64,000 nucleotides of DNA from Mesorhizobium prunaredense (lineage in GTDB: Bacteria > Pseudomonadota > Alphaproteobacteria > Rhizobiales > Rhizobiaceae). Under the pieces are notes generated by a model. The model ran no database searches, was not told where the DNA came from, and was given only the letters and a program-made list of their open reading frames with translations. Within the stretch, counting starts at the first letter, position 1. The number at the start of each line of letters is the position of its first letter. Positions 27,318 through 36,507 of the stretch are shown here, in pieces. Both the position numbers and the translations under genes were made by a program. The stretch lies in NCBI RefSeq assembly GCF_900156895.1, contig NZ_FTPD01000045.1, positions 192,987 through 256,986 on the forward strand, read 5' to 3'.

Positions 27318-28421
27318 TCAGCTCAGCAGCCGTGAGAGATGCGCCACGATTCGTTCGCCAGTGCGTCCATCCCACAGTGGCGGCACGGCGCCGCGCTTCC
27401 ACCTGCCGGCGAACAGTTTTTCCATCGCGCCTGAAAGGGCCGCCGGATCTGTGCCCAGGATTTCGTTGGTGCCGATCTCCACTGTCTCTGGCCGCTCCGT
27501 GGAGTCGCGCAGCGTCATGCATGGAATGCCCATGACCGTCGTTTCTTCGGTCACTCCGCCGGAATCGGTGATCACGGCCTTGGAGTTTTGGACGAGCCAG
27601 TTAAATTCTAAATAGGGCTGCGGGCCGACGAGCAGAAGGTTGGCGGGAAGGTGAGCGAGGTTCTGGATGACCTTCTGCGTTCGCGGATGCGCTGGAAAAA
27701 CGATAGGCATACCGCGAGCACCGTTGCCGATTGCTTCCAACAGCCTCGACAAGGTGGCGGGCTGATCGACATTGGCCGGCCGGTGCAGCGTGGTGACGAA
27801 ATAGGCGCCAGGGGTCAACTTCCGTTCAGCCGCGAAATCCGGGGGCCGCAGACGATCCATATTGGCCAGAAGCGTGTCGATCATTGTGTTGCCGACAAAA
27901 AGTATACGGTCCGCAGCCACCCCGCATGCGGTTAGGTTGCGGTTGGCGATATCGCTGGTGGTGAAGAACCAGTTCGTGATGGCGTCGGTGACGAGGCGAT
28001 TGATCTCCTCCGGCATCGTCCAGTCGCCGGAACGGATGCCGGCTTCCACGTGAGCCACAGGGACATGCAGCTTCTGGGCGCTGATGGCGCAGGCCATCGT
28101 CGATGTGACATCGCCAACAACCAGGCAAAGCTGTGCGGGTGCACTTATAAGTAGAGCCTCGTAGCGCACCATGATCGCCCCAGTCTGCTCGGCCTGGGTT
28201 CCGGAGCCGACCTCGAGGTTGACGCAGGGATGCGGTATGCCCAACTGCTGGAAGAAGCTTTTCGACATGGCAGCGTCGTAGTGCTGTCCAGTGTGGACGA
28301 GCCTGTAGCGGAGCTGTCCCCCCGCGGCGGTTTGAGCTTCAAGCGCCCGAATGATAGGCGCCACCTTCATGAAATTCGGGCGCGCGCCAGCGATGATATC
28401 GATTAGCGGACCAACGGTCAC
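27318..28421 (-). CDS. wecB: UDP-N-acetylglucosamine 2-epimerase, non-hydrolysing (WecB type)
   Basis: A 367-residue enzyme that interconverts UDP-GlcNAc and UDP-ManNAc in the cytoplasm. The family motifs are clear: AGARPNFMKVAPIIRAL at the N-terminus, VVGDVTSTMACAI, VAHVEAGIRSGDWTMPEEIN, the FVGNTMIDTL loop, and the C-terminal LRDSTERPETVEIGTN. It overlaps the two-domain oxidoreductase by four bases (ATGA) and leads directly into the heparinase-like gene. With the dehydrogenase at 22935 it would complete UDP-ManNAcA synthesis. Confidence 0.93.
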   Translation of the reverse strand: MTVGPLIDIIAGARPNFMKVAPIIRALEAQTAAGGQLRYRLVHTGQHYDAAMSKSFFQQLGIPHPCVNLEVGSGTQAEQTGAIMVRYEALLISAPAQLCLVVGDVTSTMACAISAQKLHVPVAHVEAGIRSGDWTMPEEINRLVTDAITNWFFTTSDIANRNLTACGVAADRILFVGNTMIDTLLANMDRLRPPDFAAERKLTPGAYFVTTLHRPANVDQPATLSRLLEAIGNGARGMPIVFPAHPRTQKVIQNLAHLPANLLLVGPQPYLEFNWLVQNSKAVITDSGGVTEETTVMGIPCMTLRDSTERPETVEIGTNEILGTDPAALSGAMEKLFAGRWKRGAVPPLWDGRTGERIVAHLSRLLS

Positions 28422-30553
28422 GATGACAGTCGCCCCGCCGCGTCGATCGTTACACGCGCGACCTCGACGAGTTCATCGAAGGGTATAGGCGACCCGCTAC
28501 CCGTTTCTACCGCGGCGACGAAGGCAGCCGCACATGCCTTCTGGCCCTTGTCCTGCCGCAACAGCCGGTTCGACTTGGCCCCCTTCCAGCCATGCGTGAC
28601 GATCCGCCGGAAATTGTCCAGCGTGAGAATGGCGCCGCCACAGAAGATCTCCAATCGCTCCTTCGGAAATGATTTCGACCCGTTGGCGAAGTAATGAACT
28701 GCGCCGATCGATCCATCGGAAAAGTTCAGCGAGATCGAGGCGGTGTCGCCAGTGGCCGACGCCATGCCGTTGACCGAAACAGCGGTGATCTCGGCTCCGG
28801 CAAGGTGCCGCAATAGGTCGATGAAGTGACACGCTTCGCCCACAATTCGACCCCCACCTTCGTCGCCGTCCTGCGTCCAATGATTGGAGGGTATGGCTCC
28901 CGCATTGACGGTCATCACGAACGCCTTCGGTTCCATGCGTGCGGCAAGCAGCTTCCTGATCGCCACCACATGGGGAGAAAACCGACGATTGAAACCAACC
29001 ATCAGTTGTGGCGGACGGTCGCGGTCGCGGCTTTCGGCCCAGGCTGCCTCGACGTCCGCCAAGTCGGCTTTCGTCGTGGCCAATGGCTTTTCGACAAAGA
29101 CGTGCTTGCCGGCCCGCAGCCCCTGTGCCGCCAGCCGCGCGTGGTTGGCATGGCGTGTGCTGATGACCAGCGCCTCGACGCTCAGATCGGCGAGAACAGC
29201 ATCCGTATCCGTCGTTGCTTCATCGAAGCCGAATTTCGAGCCGGCTAGGAAGCTGCTGACACCACCGCGGGAAGAAACCGTACCAAGCTTGGCACCCGTT
29301 AACCTGAATGCGGGAATGAGGACGGCGTTGGCATAGTTGCCGGCGCCGATGAAAGCCAGCGAAGCCCGACCGACCAGGGGCTTCGACCTCGTCGGTTTTC
29401 CGGCAATCGTCACTTTGCGTTGCATCAAGTCGGCGTTGCCGCTAGGCGCATCGAAGGTCAGGAGGATGCCAAGCGACGGCTCCGAGCCACCGACGACATC
29501 ATAAGCCTTCTCGGCCTCGGTGATATCGAAGCGGTGCGTCACCAGCGGTGCGACACGCAGCCTTGCCTCCGCCATCATGTCGAGCACCGCTTCCAGATTG
29601 CGACCTTCGGTCCAGCGCACAAAGCCAAACGGATAGTCATGGCCGCCCTCTTCATAGGTCGGATCGTAACGGCCTGGCCCATAAGAGCATGAAACCTGGA
29701 ACGACAGTTCCTTCTCGTAGAAATCCGCGCGCGACAGCTCCAACCCGGTCACGCCAACGAGCACTATGCGTCCGCGCTTGCGCGACATCCGCGCCGCATG
29801 GTGGACGGGATCGTTGGACTTAGTTGACGCTGCGATGATGACGGCATCAACGCCGCGACCTCGTGAGAACATCATCCCAGCCACAACAGCGTCTCCACCG
29901 GACGACAAATCGAAGGTTTCAGCGCCCAGCTCCGCCGCCAACGCAAGTTTCGAGCTGTCGAAATCGATTCCCAGCACGCGGCAGCCATGGGCTTTAAGCA
30001 GTTGCACGGTCATCAACCCGACCAGCCCAAGCCCGACCACAACAACGGCTTCACCAAGCGTCGGCGCAACGAGGCGGATCGACTGCAATGCTATCGCTCC
30101 GATCACCGTGAAAGCGGCGTCCTCGTCGGTCACCCCATCAGGTATCTTTGCACAGAGATTGCCGGGCACGGCGACGATCTCGGCGTGCTTACCGTTGGAC
30201 GCAACGCGGTCGCCGGGCTGAAGATGGGTAACACCTGTGCCCACTTCGAGTACGGTGCCCACATTGCAATAGCCGAGCGCAATCGGCTTATCGAGTTTAT
30301 TCCGCACGGAATCAAGGGTCGGCAACAGCCCATCAGTCTTCACCTTGTCCATGGCCTCGCGAAGTTTGTCCGGCTGCATGCGCGCCTTCTTTATCCAGCC
30401 GGCGCGGCCGAAATCAACCAGCATCCGTTCGGTTCCCGAAGAAACAAGGGTACGGCTCGTGCGAATGAGGACTTGGCCTTTTCCGGCCACCGGCGCAGGT
30501 GCGTCGACCACAGCCGTGCTGCCGTCCTTGATACTTTGAAGGACTGTTTTCAT
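28418..30553 (-). CDS. Two-domain oxidoreductase: zinc-type alcohol dehydrogenase fused to Gfo/Idh/MocA domain
   Basis: About 711 residues. The first half is a medium-chain dehydrogenase (LVSSGTERMLVDFG near the N-terminus, then Rossmann motif VVVGLGLVGLMTVQLL and the GVTGLELSRADFY region). The second half, from about residue 395, is a Gfo/Idh/MocA NAD(P) oxidoreductase (SLAFIGAGNYANAVLIPAF, then KHVFVEKPLATTKADL and the GGGRIVGEACHFIDLL motif). Fusions like this occur with heparinase II/III genes in many EPS clusters; the reaction is not established but a sugar oxidation or epimerisation is likely. I chose ATG 30553, where homology begins. It is the first gene of the minus-strand uronic-acid operon. 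Confidence 0.85.
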   Translation of the reverse strand: MKTVLQSIKDGSTAVVDAPAPVAGKGQVLIRTSRTLVSSGTERMLVDFGRAGWIKKARMQPDKLREAMDKVKTDGLLPTLDSVRNKLDKPIALGYCNVGTVLEVGTGVTHLQPGDRVASNGKHAEIVAVPGNLCAKIPDGVTDEDAAFTVIGAIALQSIRLVAPTLGEAVVVVGLGLVGLMTVQLLKAHGCRVLGIDFDSSKLALAAELGAETFDLSSGGDAVVAGMMFSRGRGVDAVIIAASTKSNDPVHHAARMSRKRGRIVLVGVTGLELSRADFYEKELSFQVSCSYGPGRYDPTYEEGGHDYPFGFVRWTEGRNLEAVLDMMAEARLRVAPLVTHRFDITEAEKAYDVVGGSEPSLGILLTFDAPSGNADLMQRKVTIAGKPTRSKPLVGRASLAFIGAGNYANAVLIPAFRLTGAKLGTVSSRGGVSSFLAGSKFGFDEATTDTDAVLADLSVEALVISTRHANHARLAAQGLRAGKHVFVEKPLATTKADLADVEAAWAESRDRDRPPQLMVGFNRRFSPHVVAIRKLLAARMEPKAFVMTVNAGAIPSNHWTQDGDEGGGRIVGEACHFIDLLRHLAGAEITAVSVNGMASATGDTASISLNFSDGSIGAVHYFANGSKSFPKERLEIFCGGAILTLDNFRRIVTHGWKGAKSNRLLRQDKGQKACAAAFVAAVETGSGSPIPFDELVEVARVTIDAAGRLSS

Positions 30554-30762
30554 CCTGTCGAACCGGTTGCGTTGACCCGCGCGAACGTCCGGAGGAACGG
30601 TGGCAAGGAACTCGGCGACTGATACTCGCGAATACACCTCGTTTCAAGTGCGTGCGGTGCATGTCGGTGCCTCGTCGCTGAGAGATCCCATAGGAAGCGG
30701 TGACTCGTTTATCGCACTGTGATAGCGCTGGCATTTAATCGAGTTCGTGCTACCGCGATATT

Positions 30763-30960
30763 ATGGAAAACACGTGGATATGCGATCTCGTTCGTAATGT
30801 GCCACGGGTTCGCGGCCTTGCATGTCGTCTTGGTCGTCGCGTCTACGCGTGCGCGAGAGGCGAACAGAAGTCCGCGCGACATGCTGTCGAACGACGAAGC
30901 TGGTTTCCAGCGCTCGGGGTGGGCTATCGCCAGCCCTGTAGCTCTACGCTAAGCAAACGG
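30763..30960 (+). pseudogene. N-terminal fragment of an FkbM-family methyltransferase gene, frameshifted
   Basis: The plus strand starts MENTWICDLVRNVPRVRGL and keeps CRLGRRVYACARGEQKS, which matches residues 1-36 of the intact FkbM protein encoded at 46758-47675. A one-base insertion then shifts the frame; in another frame it continues as RDMLSNDEAGFQRS, matching the following part of the intact protein. Homology fades after about 170-200 bp. The opposite orientation relative to the intact gene indicates a rearranged duplicate. Confidence 0.78.
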
Positions 30961-31027
30961 AGATACGCGACCTTCGCGAATTTCGCCCACATCGGGTTGA
31001 ACTAAATTTTTCGCTAATGACGATCTG

Positions 31028-31125
31028 GTGATCGAATCTAGCGCTTGGTGTCCGCGTTTGACGGCAGCATTGATCTTGTCGGGTCGGCGGCCCAAGTGAA
31101 GGGTCTGGGCTGCTGGTTGTGCTCG
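31028..31125 (-). pseudogene. C-terminal scar of an IS630-family transposase
   Basis: Reading the minus strand gives HNQQPRPFTWAADP and, after a one-base deletion, DKINAAVKRGHQALDSI. This is the typical end of IS630-family transposases (PFxWTxDPDxIIAAVKRGHQxLDSIH pattern). Only about 100 bp remain, with no catalytic part and no recognisable IS end. It marks past insertion and deletion here. Confidence 0.65.
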
Positions 31126-31550
31126 GGAACGCAGCGGTTTCTGGCTGCTTGGCGCCGGCGTCTTCTTGAGGCTAACGGCTAGTCTGCCACCGTTCTCCGA
31201 GATGAACTAACTCGACGCGACGCCAGCCGTTTCGAGACCGAAGGCGATGTTTGGGTCATCCGGATCGATCTGATCTCGGTCTAGAGCAAGGTCGCGCCGG
31301 CATCGCCATCGGCCCTCATCATCAAGCGCAGCCGCCGAGACCGGTCCGAAATCAACAGTGCTGTGACGAATGTCGATCCTTCCGGGATGCAGACGAGGAT
31401 TTGGACATTAAGCCAAGCAGGTCGAGGATTTTTTTGGACCGCCTGTCATTTTCTAAATCCAGAACTTCATGAAGCTACTCACGGACTTTTGTATAGCCAA
31501 CACCGACATGATATCGTAAGCTTTCATATCCCCTCAAATGAAAAGTCGCT

Positions 31551-33957
31551 GTGTTGAAGACGCCAACAACGAATCGCCGTTTATTTTTGAAGACTGGTGC
31601 TATTGCAGCGTTTGCTACTGGGGAACGCATTGACGGGCTATCTGGGGCCAGTGCAGCGCCGGTGGCTAGCGGCAGCGGTACCGTCCTTCCAGTCTCGCGT
31701 GAAGTCATGAAGGCTATTCCGATTTTGTTAGCTGCCAATGCCGGTACGCTTATCCTTGTTGAGGATGCCACTAGAAGGTACAATTCTTGTGGAATATTTC
31801 ATTGGACAGCCTCAGACCTTTCTGCAATGGTTTCGCTTGATCCGTCTGAAGGTGTCTACATCGCCTCGAATGCTAGTTCCGACGGGTCATCCGGCGCATG
31901 GGTCAGGCAGTTTAATGGCCCCGTGCGTGGTGAGTGGTGGCGAGTCGTGGGCGACAATACTGCTGACGACACCCCTGCCATTCAAGCAATGATCGATTTT
32001 TGCCTTCAAAGAAACGATCCGGTCGCAGCACTTCCCCCTGGACGTTTCAAGACTACCGACACGCTTCACCTTGGATGGGGCGACACCTTCCGGACTATCG
32101 TACTTGAAGGTGCCTATGGCAGCTACGCCGGCACTCATGCGGGTTCCTCCATATGGCCCACTCGATATGACCGGCCTTGCATTAACATTGCGGGTGGACG
32201 TAGGTCTGGCCTTCGTACATTATCCATTATAGGTCCAGCAAAGGCTTTCGTAGCTAATCTTGTAAGTGGAAGCGGGAAACCGTACCAATATCCAGCGAGT
32301 GCCGCGAGTTGGAACGATGTCTCTAACGCTCCTGACGGTATGGCGCTTCGTGCACCATTTGCCGGCGTCACCATCGACGCATATGCGGAGGCCCGGCCCG
32401 CTACCCACTATCCGGCCGTCACCTATCCGGCATGGACGGGGCTTACAGGGCAATACAACAAGAATGCCTATACGAGCGAGCCATTCATCCACGAGTGTCG
32501 CATCGAAGGCTTTGCCGTCCAGATTGCGCTGGGCATCAACACGAACGCACAGGGTGACTTTCTGTCAGTGATCGGTTGTGAGATTAATTATGGCGTTATC
32601 GGCATTTCAGTCAACAACACACAATCTCGGAATGTCCATATCGAAAGGGTAAATTACACCCACCTGTGGACGTTCCTCGACAACGGCAGCTTTGGCGACG
32701 GGACAGGAACACTCGGCGGCGATGTGGTTGATATTTCGGGTAGCCACAGCTACCAAACATTCAATATTCCATCGAACGCTTATTCCCAGGCGATTACATT
32801 TCGACATATCTATTCGGAAGCGCAGGTCCGTATCGGGCTTTTCGGGGGGGGGCGGCGCAGCGGTAAGCCGTCTCAAACTCGAGAGCGCGAAATTCTCGTT
32901 TGGTGATTATGGCGGCAGCCTTAGGTCAACGCATGGACATTCGCCGCGCGCTCTCATTGAATGTCTTTCACGCGCCGACGTGTATGTTGAAGGCTTGGAA
33001 ATCAACGGTATCGAACGGATTCAAAATCTTGTTTGGGGAGCCGGCCAGCACCTAACAATTGGCCCAGGTTGTCAATTCCAGAGCGCATTGAGCTACCTGT
33101 CCAGTTCAACGACCGCGCAAATGAGAGCAGTGAACTATACCGGAGGTATCCTCCCCAATCCTGCAGTGACAAATCCCGAACGAAACTTAGAGTGGCAGGG
33201 TTCCAGCCAGCAACGCTATAAACCCGATCTAAGCTCAAGCGATATGCTGAAAACTGGAGGGGCCGCATATTTCCATGACTCCCACAGACTGCCTTGGCGG
33301 ATCGGTATTCGAGAGGTGCACGATAGTTTTGGGCGTCGCTGGGACATTCGAGACTGCCGCGCTTTTCCGACGGAACTCGGCGCTAGCCATACATCGACAA
33401 GGTCAAAACCGACGCCAGAGACATTTAGATTTACGTATCCAGCGAGTCTTCAATCTGGTCCAAATAGTAACCTTTACGAGATCGAGCCAGGTGACATCCT
33501 TGTCCATCTGGCGAGCGGAACGATCTTCCTCGTAGAAATGGTAACGATGGTTTTTGATAGTTATCAAGTTGATTGTGCGCAGCAAAATGCCTACGATTGG
33601 ATTGAAGGCACGGTTTTCACGCCGTTGCATGACGTGCTTATGCTGGGCGGCAATTTGAGGCTTTTCAAGACGGGCGTGATGATCTCATCAAAAGTGTTCT
33701 TTGGCGACTTTAGGACTGGTTCAGCAACAGTTGCGAACGTGTCCGCTCATGCCACGACTGGATCAGATATCGAAAGCCATTTGGCTGTCGGCGACTGTCT
33801 GCATGGCCCGAAGGACGCTGACAGCTATCTTAGGTTTCCGGTTGGCCCGGATACCAAAATAGCTACGATTACGCCCGGAAACCCAGCCTCGCTGACACTG
33901 ACGACCGAGGCGATACTCACCGGTCGGTTTCCTGTGTCAACCGTTGATATTCGCTAG
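31551..33957 (+). pseudogene. Tat-exported right-handed beta-helix (pectate-lyase-like) protein, frame broken in a G9 tract
   Basis: Two overlapping frames (31551-32906 and the frame ending at 33957) together encode one protein of about 800 residues. It begins with a twin-arginine signal (NRRLFLKTGAIAAFA, Arg9-Arg10), followed by a pectate-lyase-superfamily entry motif (VGDNTADDTPAIQAMIDF) and long beta-helix-like repeats. Such proteins cleave or remodel polysaccharides or act as tailspike-like glycan binders. The break lies in nine consecutive G residues at 32844-32852; eight G would restore one open frame (SEAQVRIGLFGGGG running into AAVSRLKLESAKFSFGD). No strong ribosome site is seen before the GTG/TTG start. 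It could be a sequencing error, a mutation or a phase-variable gene. Confidence 0.75.
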
Positions 33958-34066
33958 CCGTTGATGCAACAACCAAGACCGTGACATTGACGGGCAATGC
34001 CTCGCGTTCCGTGGTAGGCATGAACGCGATGCTGCAGCCAAGACCGGAACCATTGAACATCGTAAT

Positions 34067-34774
34067 CTAGCGTATCACAGGGATGGGGATATCCGGCTTC
34101 AGTAGAAAGCAGTCGTCGCGATAAACCAAGGATGTGCAGCTCCGCGTCGATACACCGGGGCAAAAGCCAAAGAAATCGATCCGCTTGCACTCCCGGTTCT
34201 GAGTCTCCTCGAAAAATTCGTAGCCCTCTGAATTGTCATGGATAATCGCGCCATCGTCGGCAAGATGGTTGAAGGCCAGGGCGGTTGCTTCCCTTCTCAG
34301 ATGCCCGTCAACGACAATGACATCGAACTTCTGGTGTGCGGGAATAAGCGCCCTGACGCCCTCAAAGGAAAGATTTTTTTTGTCAATCGGGACATGATGA
34401 AGGGTTACGTTCGAACCAATCTTGTCCTTCAACAGCGCCGTCCATTCGGCGTCTTGTTCGATCGTGAGAACGGATTTGGCGTGGGCGCTCCACCAGAGCG
34501 TGGATTGGCCACCACCGAATTCCAGAATCGTTTTTCCGTCGAAATTACGGGCCGCAAGAAAATCGATTGCGGGGTATGTGTACCAAGGGAGCGGTGAACC
34601 GTTTGATGCCTTGGCAACCATGCTTAGGCTGCTTCGAAAGTGCCCGGTAGCCAAACTGAAGCGTAGGGGTGTGACGATCCCTGTCGCGAGGGCGCGCACG
34701 GATTGCCATACCGCGCGGGGAAGATAACGCTTGAGAGGTGTAAAACCGCGTTGCATCCACCGCGCATTGGTCAT
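34067..34774 (-). CDS. Class I SAM-dependent methyltransferase
   Basis: About 235 residues from the MTNARW start, which has a GGACAG-like ribosome site. The core motif is TILEFGGGQSTLWWS with acidic motif II SVLTIEQDAEWT and FDVIVVDGHLRREAT. These resemble sugar or small-molecule methyltransferases found in polysaccharide loci. It runs against the beta-helix gene and lies about 100 bp from the IS3 element end, so it may have been cut off from former neighbours. The substrate is unknown. Confidence 0.78.
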   Translation of the reverse strand: MTNARWMQRGFTPLKRYLPRAVWQSVRALATGIVTPLRFSLATGHFRSSLSMVAKASNGSPLPWYTYPAIDFLAARNFDGKTILEFGGGQSTLWWSAHAKSVLTIEQDAEWTALLKDKIGSNVTLHHVPIDKKNLSFEGVRALIPAHQKFDVIVVDGHLRREATALAFNHLADDGAIIHDNSEGYEFFEETQNRECKRIDFFGFCPGVSTRSCTSLVYRDDCFLLKPDIPIPVIR

Positions 34775-34939
34775 TCTGCTGTCCCTGTTCTGGCACCGAC
34801 GCACGTTCATGCGTCAGATTGCTCCGAGAGAGCGTTCTAGTTAGCATTGAAGTAAACATCAACTACGCTGGGGACTGACCTTGCCCCTCTGATCTAATCC
34901 GGTTTGAAGTTCGTTCTGGCCCATCGAGAGGACCAGGAC

Positions 34940-35206
34940 ATGAAACGTAGCCGCTTCTCTGAAGAGCAGATCATCGGAATTTTGAAGGAACACGAGGCCG
35001 GGGTATCGGTTGCCGATCTGTGCCGCAAGCACGGGGTCAGCGACGCCTCGATCTACAACAGGAAGGCCCGCTTCGGCGGGATGGATGTGTCCGAGGCTCG
35101 GCGGCTGAAGGCGCTGGAGGACGAGAACACGCGGCTGAAGCGGCTTCTGGCCGACGCCATGCTCGACAATGCCGCGTTGAAGGATCTTGTGGGAAAGAAA
35201 TGGTGA
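34940..35206 (+). CDS. IS3-family transposase OrfA
   Basis: An 88-residue DNA-binding protein with the helix-turn-helix MKRSRFSEEQIIGILKEHEA and GVSVADLCRKHGVSDASIY, followed by a leucine-zipper stretch (LKALEDENTRLKRLLADAML) that pairs OrfA with OrfAB. It ends at TGA 35206 and overlaps OrfB by seven bases, the usual layout for a -1 programmed frameshift making the OrfAB transposase. I chose ATG 34940 because homologues begin MKRSRF. Confidence 0.93.
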   Translation: MKRSRFSEEQIIGILKEHEAGVSVADLCRKHGVSDASIYNRKARFGGMDVSEARRLKALEDENTRLKRLLADAMLDNAALKDLVGKKW

Positions 35207-36129
35207 CGCCCGCGGCCAAGCGGAAAGCTGTCGCCCGCCTGAAGGAAGGCTTCGGGATGAGCGAACGGCGGGCGTGTAAAGCCATCGGCTGTTGCCGCAT
35301 GACGGTTCGCTACGAGACCAGCAGGCCGGACGACCGCGAGGTTCGCGAACGGATGAAGGCGATCGCGCAGGAGCGTCGCCGGTTCGGCTACCGGCGTCTT
35401 CTCGTGATGCTGAGGCGGGAGGGCCTGGTTGTGAACCACAAGAAGCTGTTCCGGCTCTATCGGGAGGAGAAGCTCGCCGTTCGCCGCCGTGGCGGCCGCA
35501 AGCGGGCGATCGGGACCAGGGCGCCGATGCTGGTGCCGCTGAGGCCCGACGAGCGCTGGTCGCTTGACTTCGTCTCCGACCAACTCACCGACGGGCGCCG
35601 CTTCCGCATCATGGCCGTCGTCGACGACTGCACGAGAGAGTGCCTGGCACTCATCGTTGATACGTCTCTCTCGGGCATGCGGGTTGCCCGCGAATTGGAC
35701 CGGCTCATCACCGAGCGCGGCCGGCCGAGGATGATCGTCAGCGACAATGGCAGCGAGTTCACCTCGAACGCCATCCTCTCCTGGGCGGATCAGAACCGCG
35801 TCGAATGGCATTACATTGCGCCCGGCAAGCCGATGCAGAATGGCTTCATCGAGAGCTTCAACGGCCGACTGCGCGATGAACTGCTCAACGAGACGCTGTT
35901 TACCTCGCTGGCTCAGGCGCGCGTAGCCATCGCCTTGTGGCGCGCCGACTACAACACCGCGCGGCCGCACTCCCAAATCGCCTGGCAGACACCGGCCGAG
36001 TTCGCCAGCACCTTCAATCCGCGACGGTCGCTCGCGCTGCGCTATGCCAAAGGCTCCGCGCCAGCGCCCGTCGCTTCACCCGCCCAGCAGGGCACAACCC
36101 ACGCCGGAAACGAACTCAAAACTGGATAA
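35200..36129 (+). CDS. IS3-family transposase OrfB (integrase core)
   Basis: A 309-residue frame carrying the rve integrase catalytic core with the DDE triad visible as Asp123 (WSLDFVSDQ), Asp182 (IVSDNGSEF) and Glu218 (GFIESFNG), spaced DD(35)E as in the family. The N-terminal HTH_21 region (RRFGYRRLLVMLRREG) is present. It is intact, so the element may still transpose, as an OrfAB fusion made by frameshifting. Confidence 0.93.
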   Translation: MVTPAAKRKAVARLKEGFGMSERRACKAIGCCRMTVRYETSRPDDREVRERMKAIAQERRRFGYRRLLVMLRREGLVVNHKKLFRLYREEKLAVRRRGGRKRAIGTRAPMLVPLRPDERWSLDFVSDQLTDGRRFRIMAVVDDCTRECLALIVDTSLSGMRVARELDRLITERGRPRMIVSDNGSEFTSNAILSWADQNRVEWHYIAPGKPMQNGFIESFNGRLRDELLNETLFTSLAQARVAIALWRADYNTARPHSQIAWQTPAEFASTFNPRRSLALRYAKGSAPAPVASPAQQGTTHAGNELKTG

Positions 36130-36147
36130 AAACTGGGGGCAACGTCA

Positions 36148-36507
36148 GCGTTGCTTGGCGGCAATGAGGCACGCTCACAATACGGCCGCATCTGTGCGCT
36201 GGGCGAAGGCTACGGAGCGTTCTAGCTCCGGCCGGGCGCGTGTCCCGATTGGAGAGCAGAGTCTAAGCTAACCGGCTGGTTTTTGTTGAGCCGTGTGGGA
36301 TATCGTGGATTAGTGACAAGCGCGCATATTTGTGTCATAGCGCATGCGCATCTTTCGATCGAAGTGGGATGCGGTGTAGGGTGGGACGAACTAATTCCAG
36401 CTATGGCTCATTCTTTTTTTGGGAGCCGCTTGCAAAACCGGAAGAAGTAAAGTGAGCTATTCGGCAGTACTCGCTTTCGCATTCCGCGTCTGTGGCCAGA
36501 CCCTCGC
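36148..36507. other. About 360 bp between the IS element and the Wzy-like gene, no gene seen
   Basis: No recognisable coding or RNA feature. It should hold the promoter of the plus-strand pair Wzy-like plus glycosyltransferase. The IS element could also provide outward transcription into this pair; no specific promoter is asserted. Confidence 0.4.

Larger units (their letters stand above)
30638..31550. other. Gene-poor stretch of about 900 bp with decayed gene debris
   Basis: It contains the remnant of an FkbM gene and an IS630 scar (separate entries), and the promoters for the divergent oxidoreductase and beta-helix genes. From about 31130 to 31550 I see no gene, RNA or repeat that I can name. 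Confidence 0.5.
34876..36147 (+). mobile_element. IS3-family insertion sequence, IS407-like group, apparently intact
   Basis: About 1.27 kb. The two transposase frames are intact (next entries). The ends match as imperfect inverted repeats: left TGACCTTGCCCC followed by ATCC and GTTTGAAGTTCG; right, read inward, TGACGTTGCCCC followed by ATCC and GTTTTGAGTTCG. I could not find a convincing target duplication of 3-4 bp flanking these ends, so the exact borders may be a few bases off or the duplication may be lost. Confidence 0.85.
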
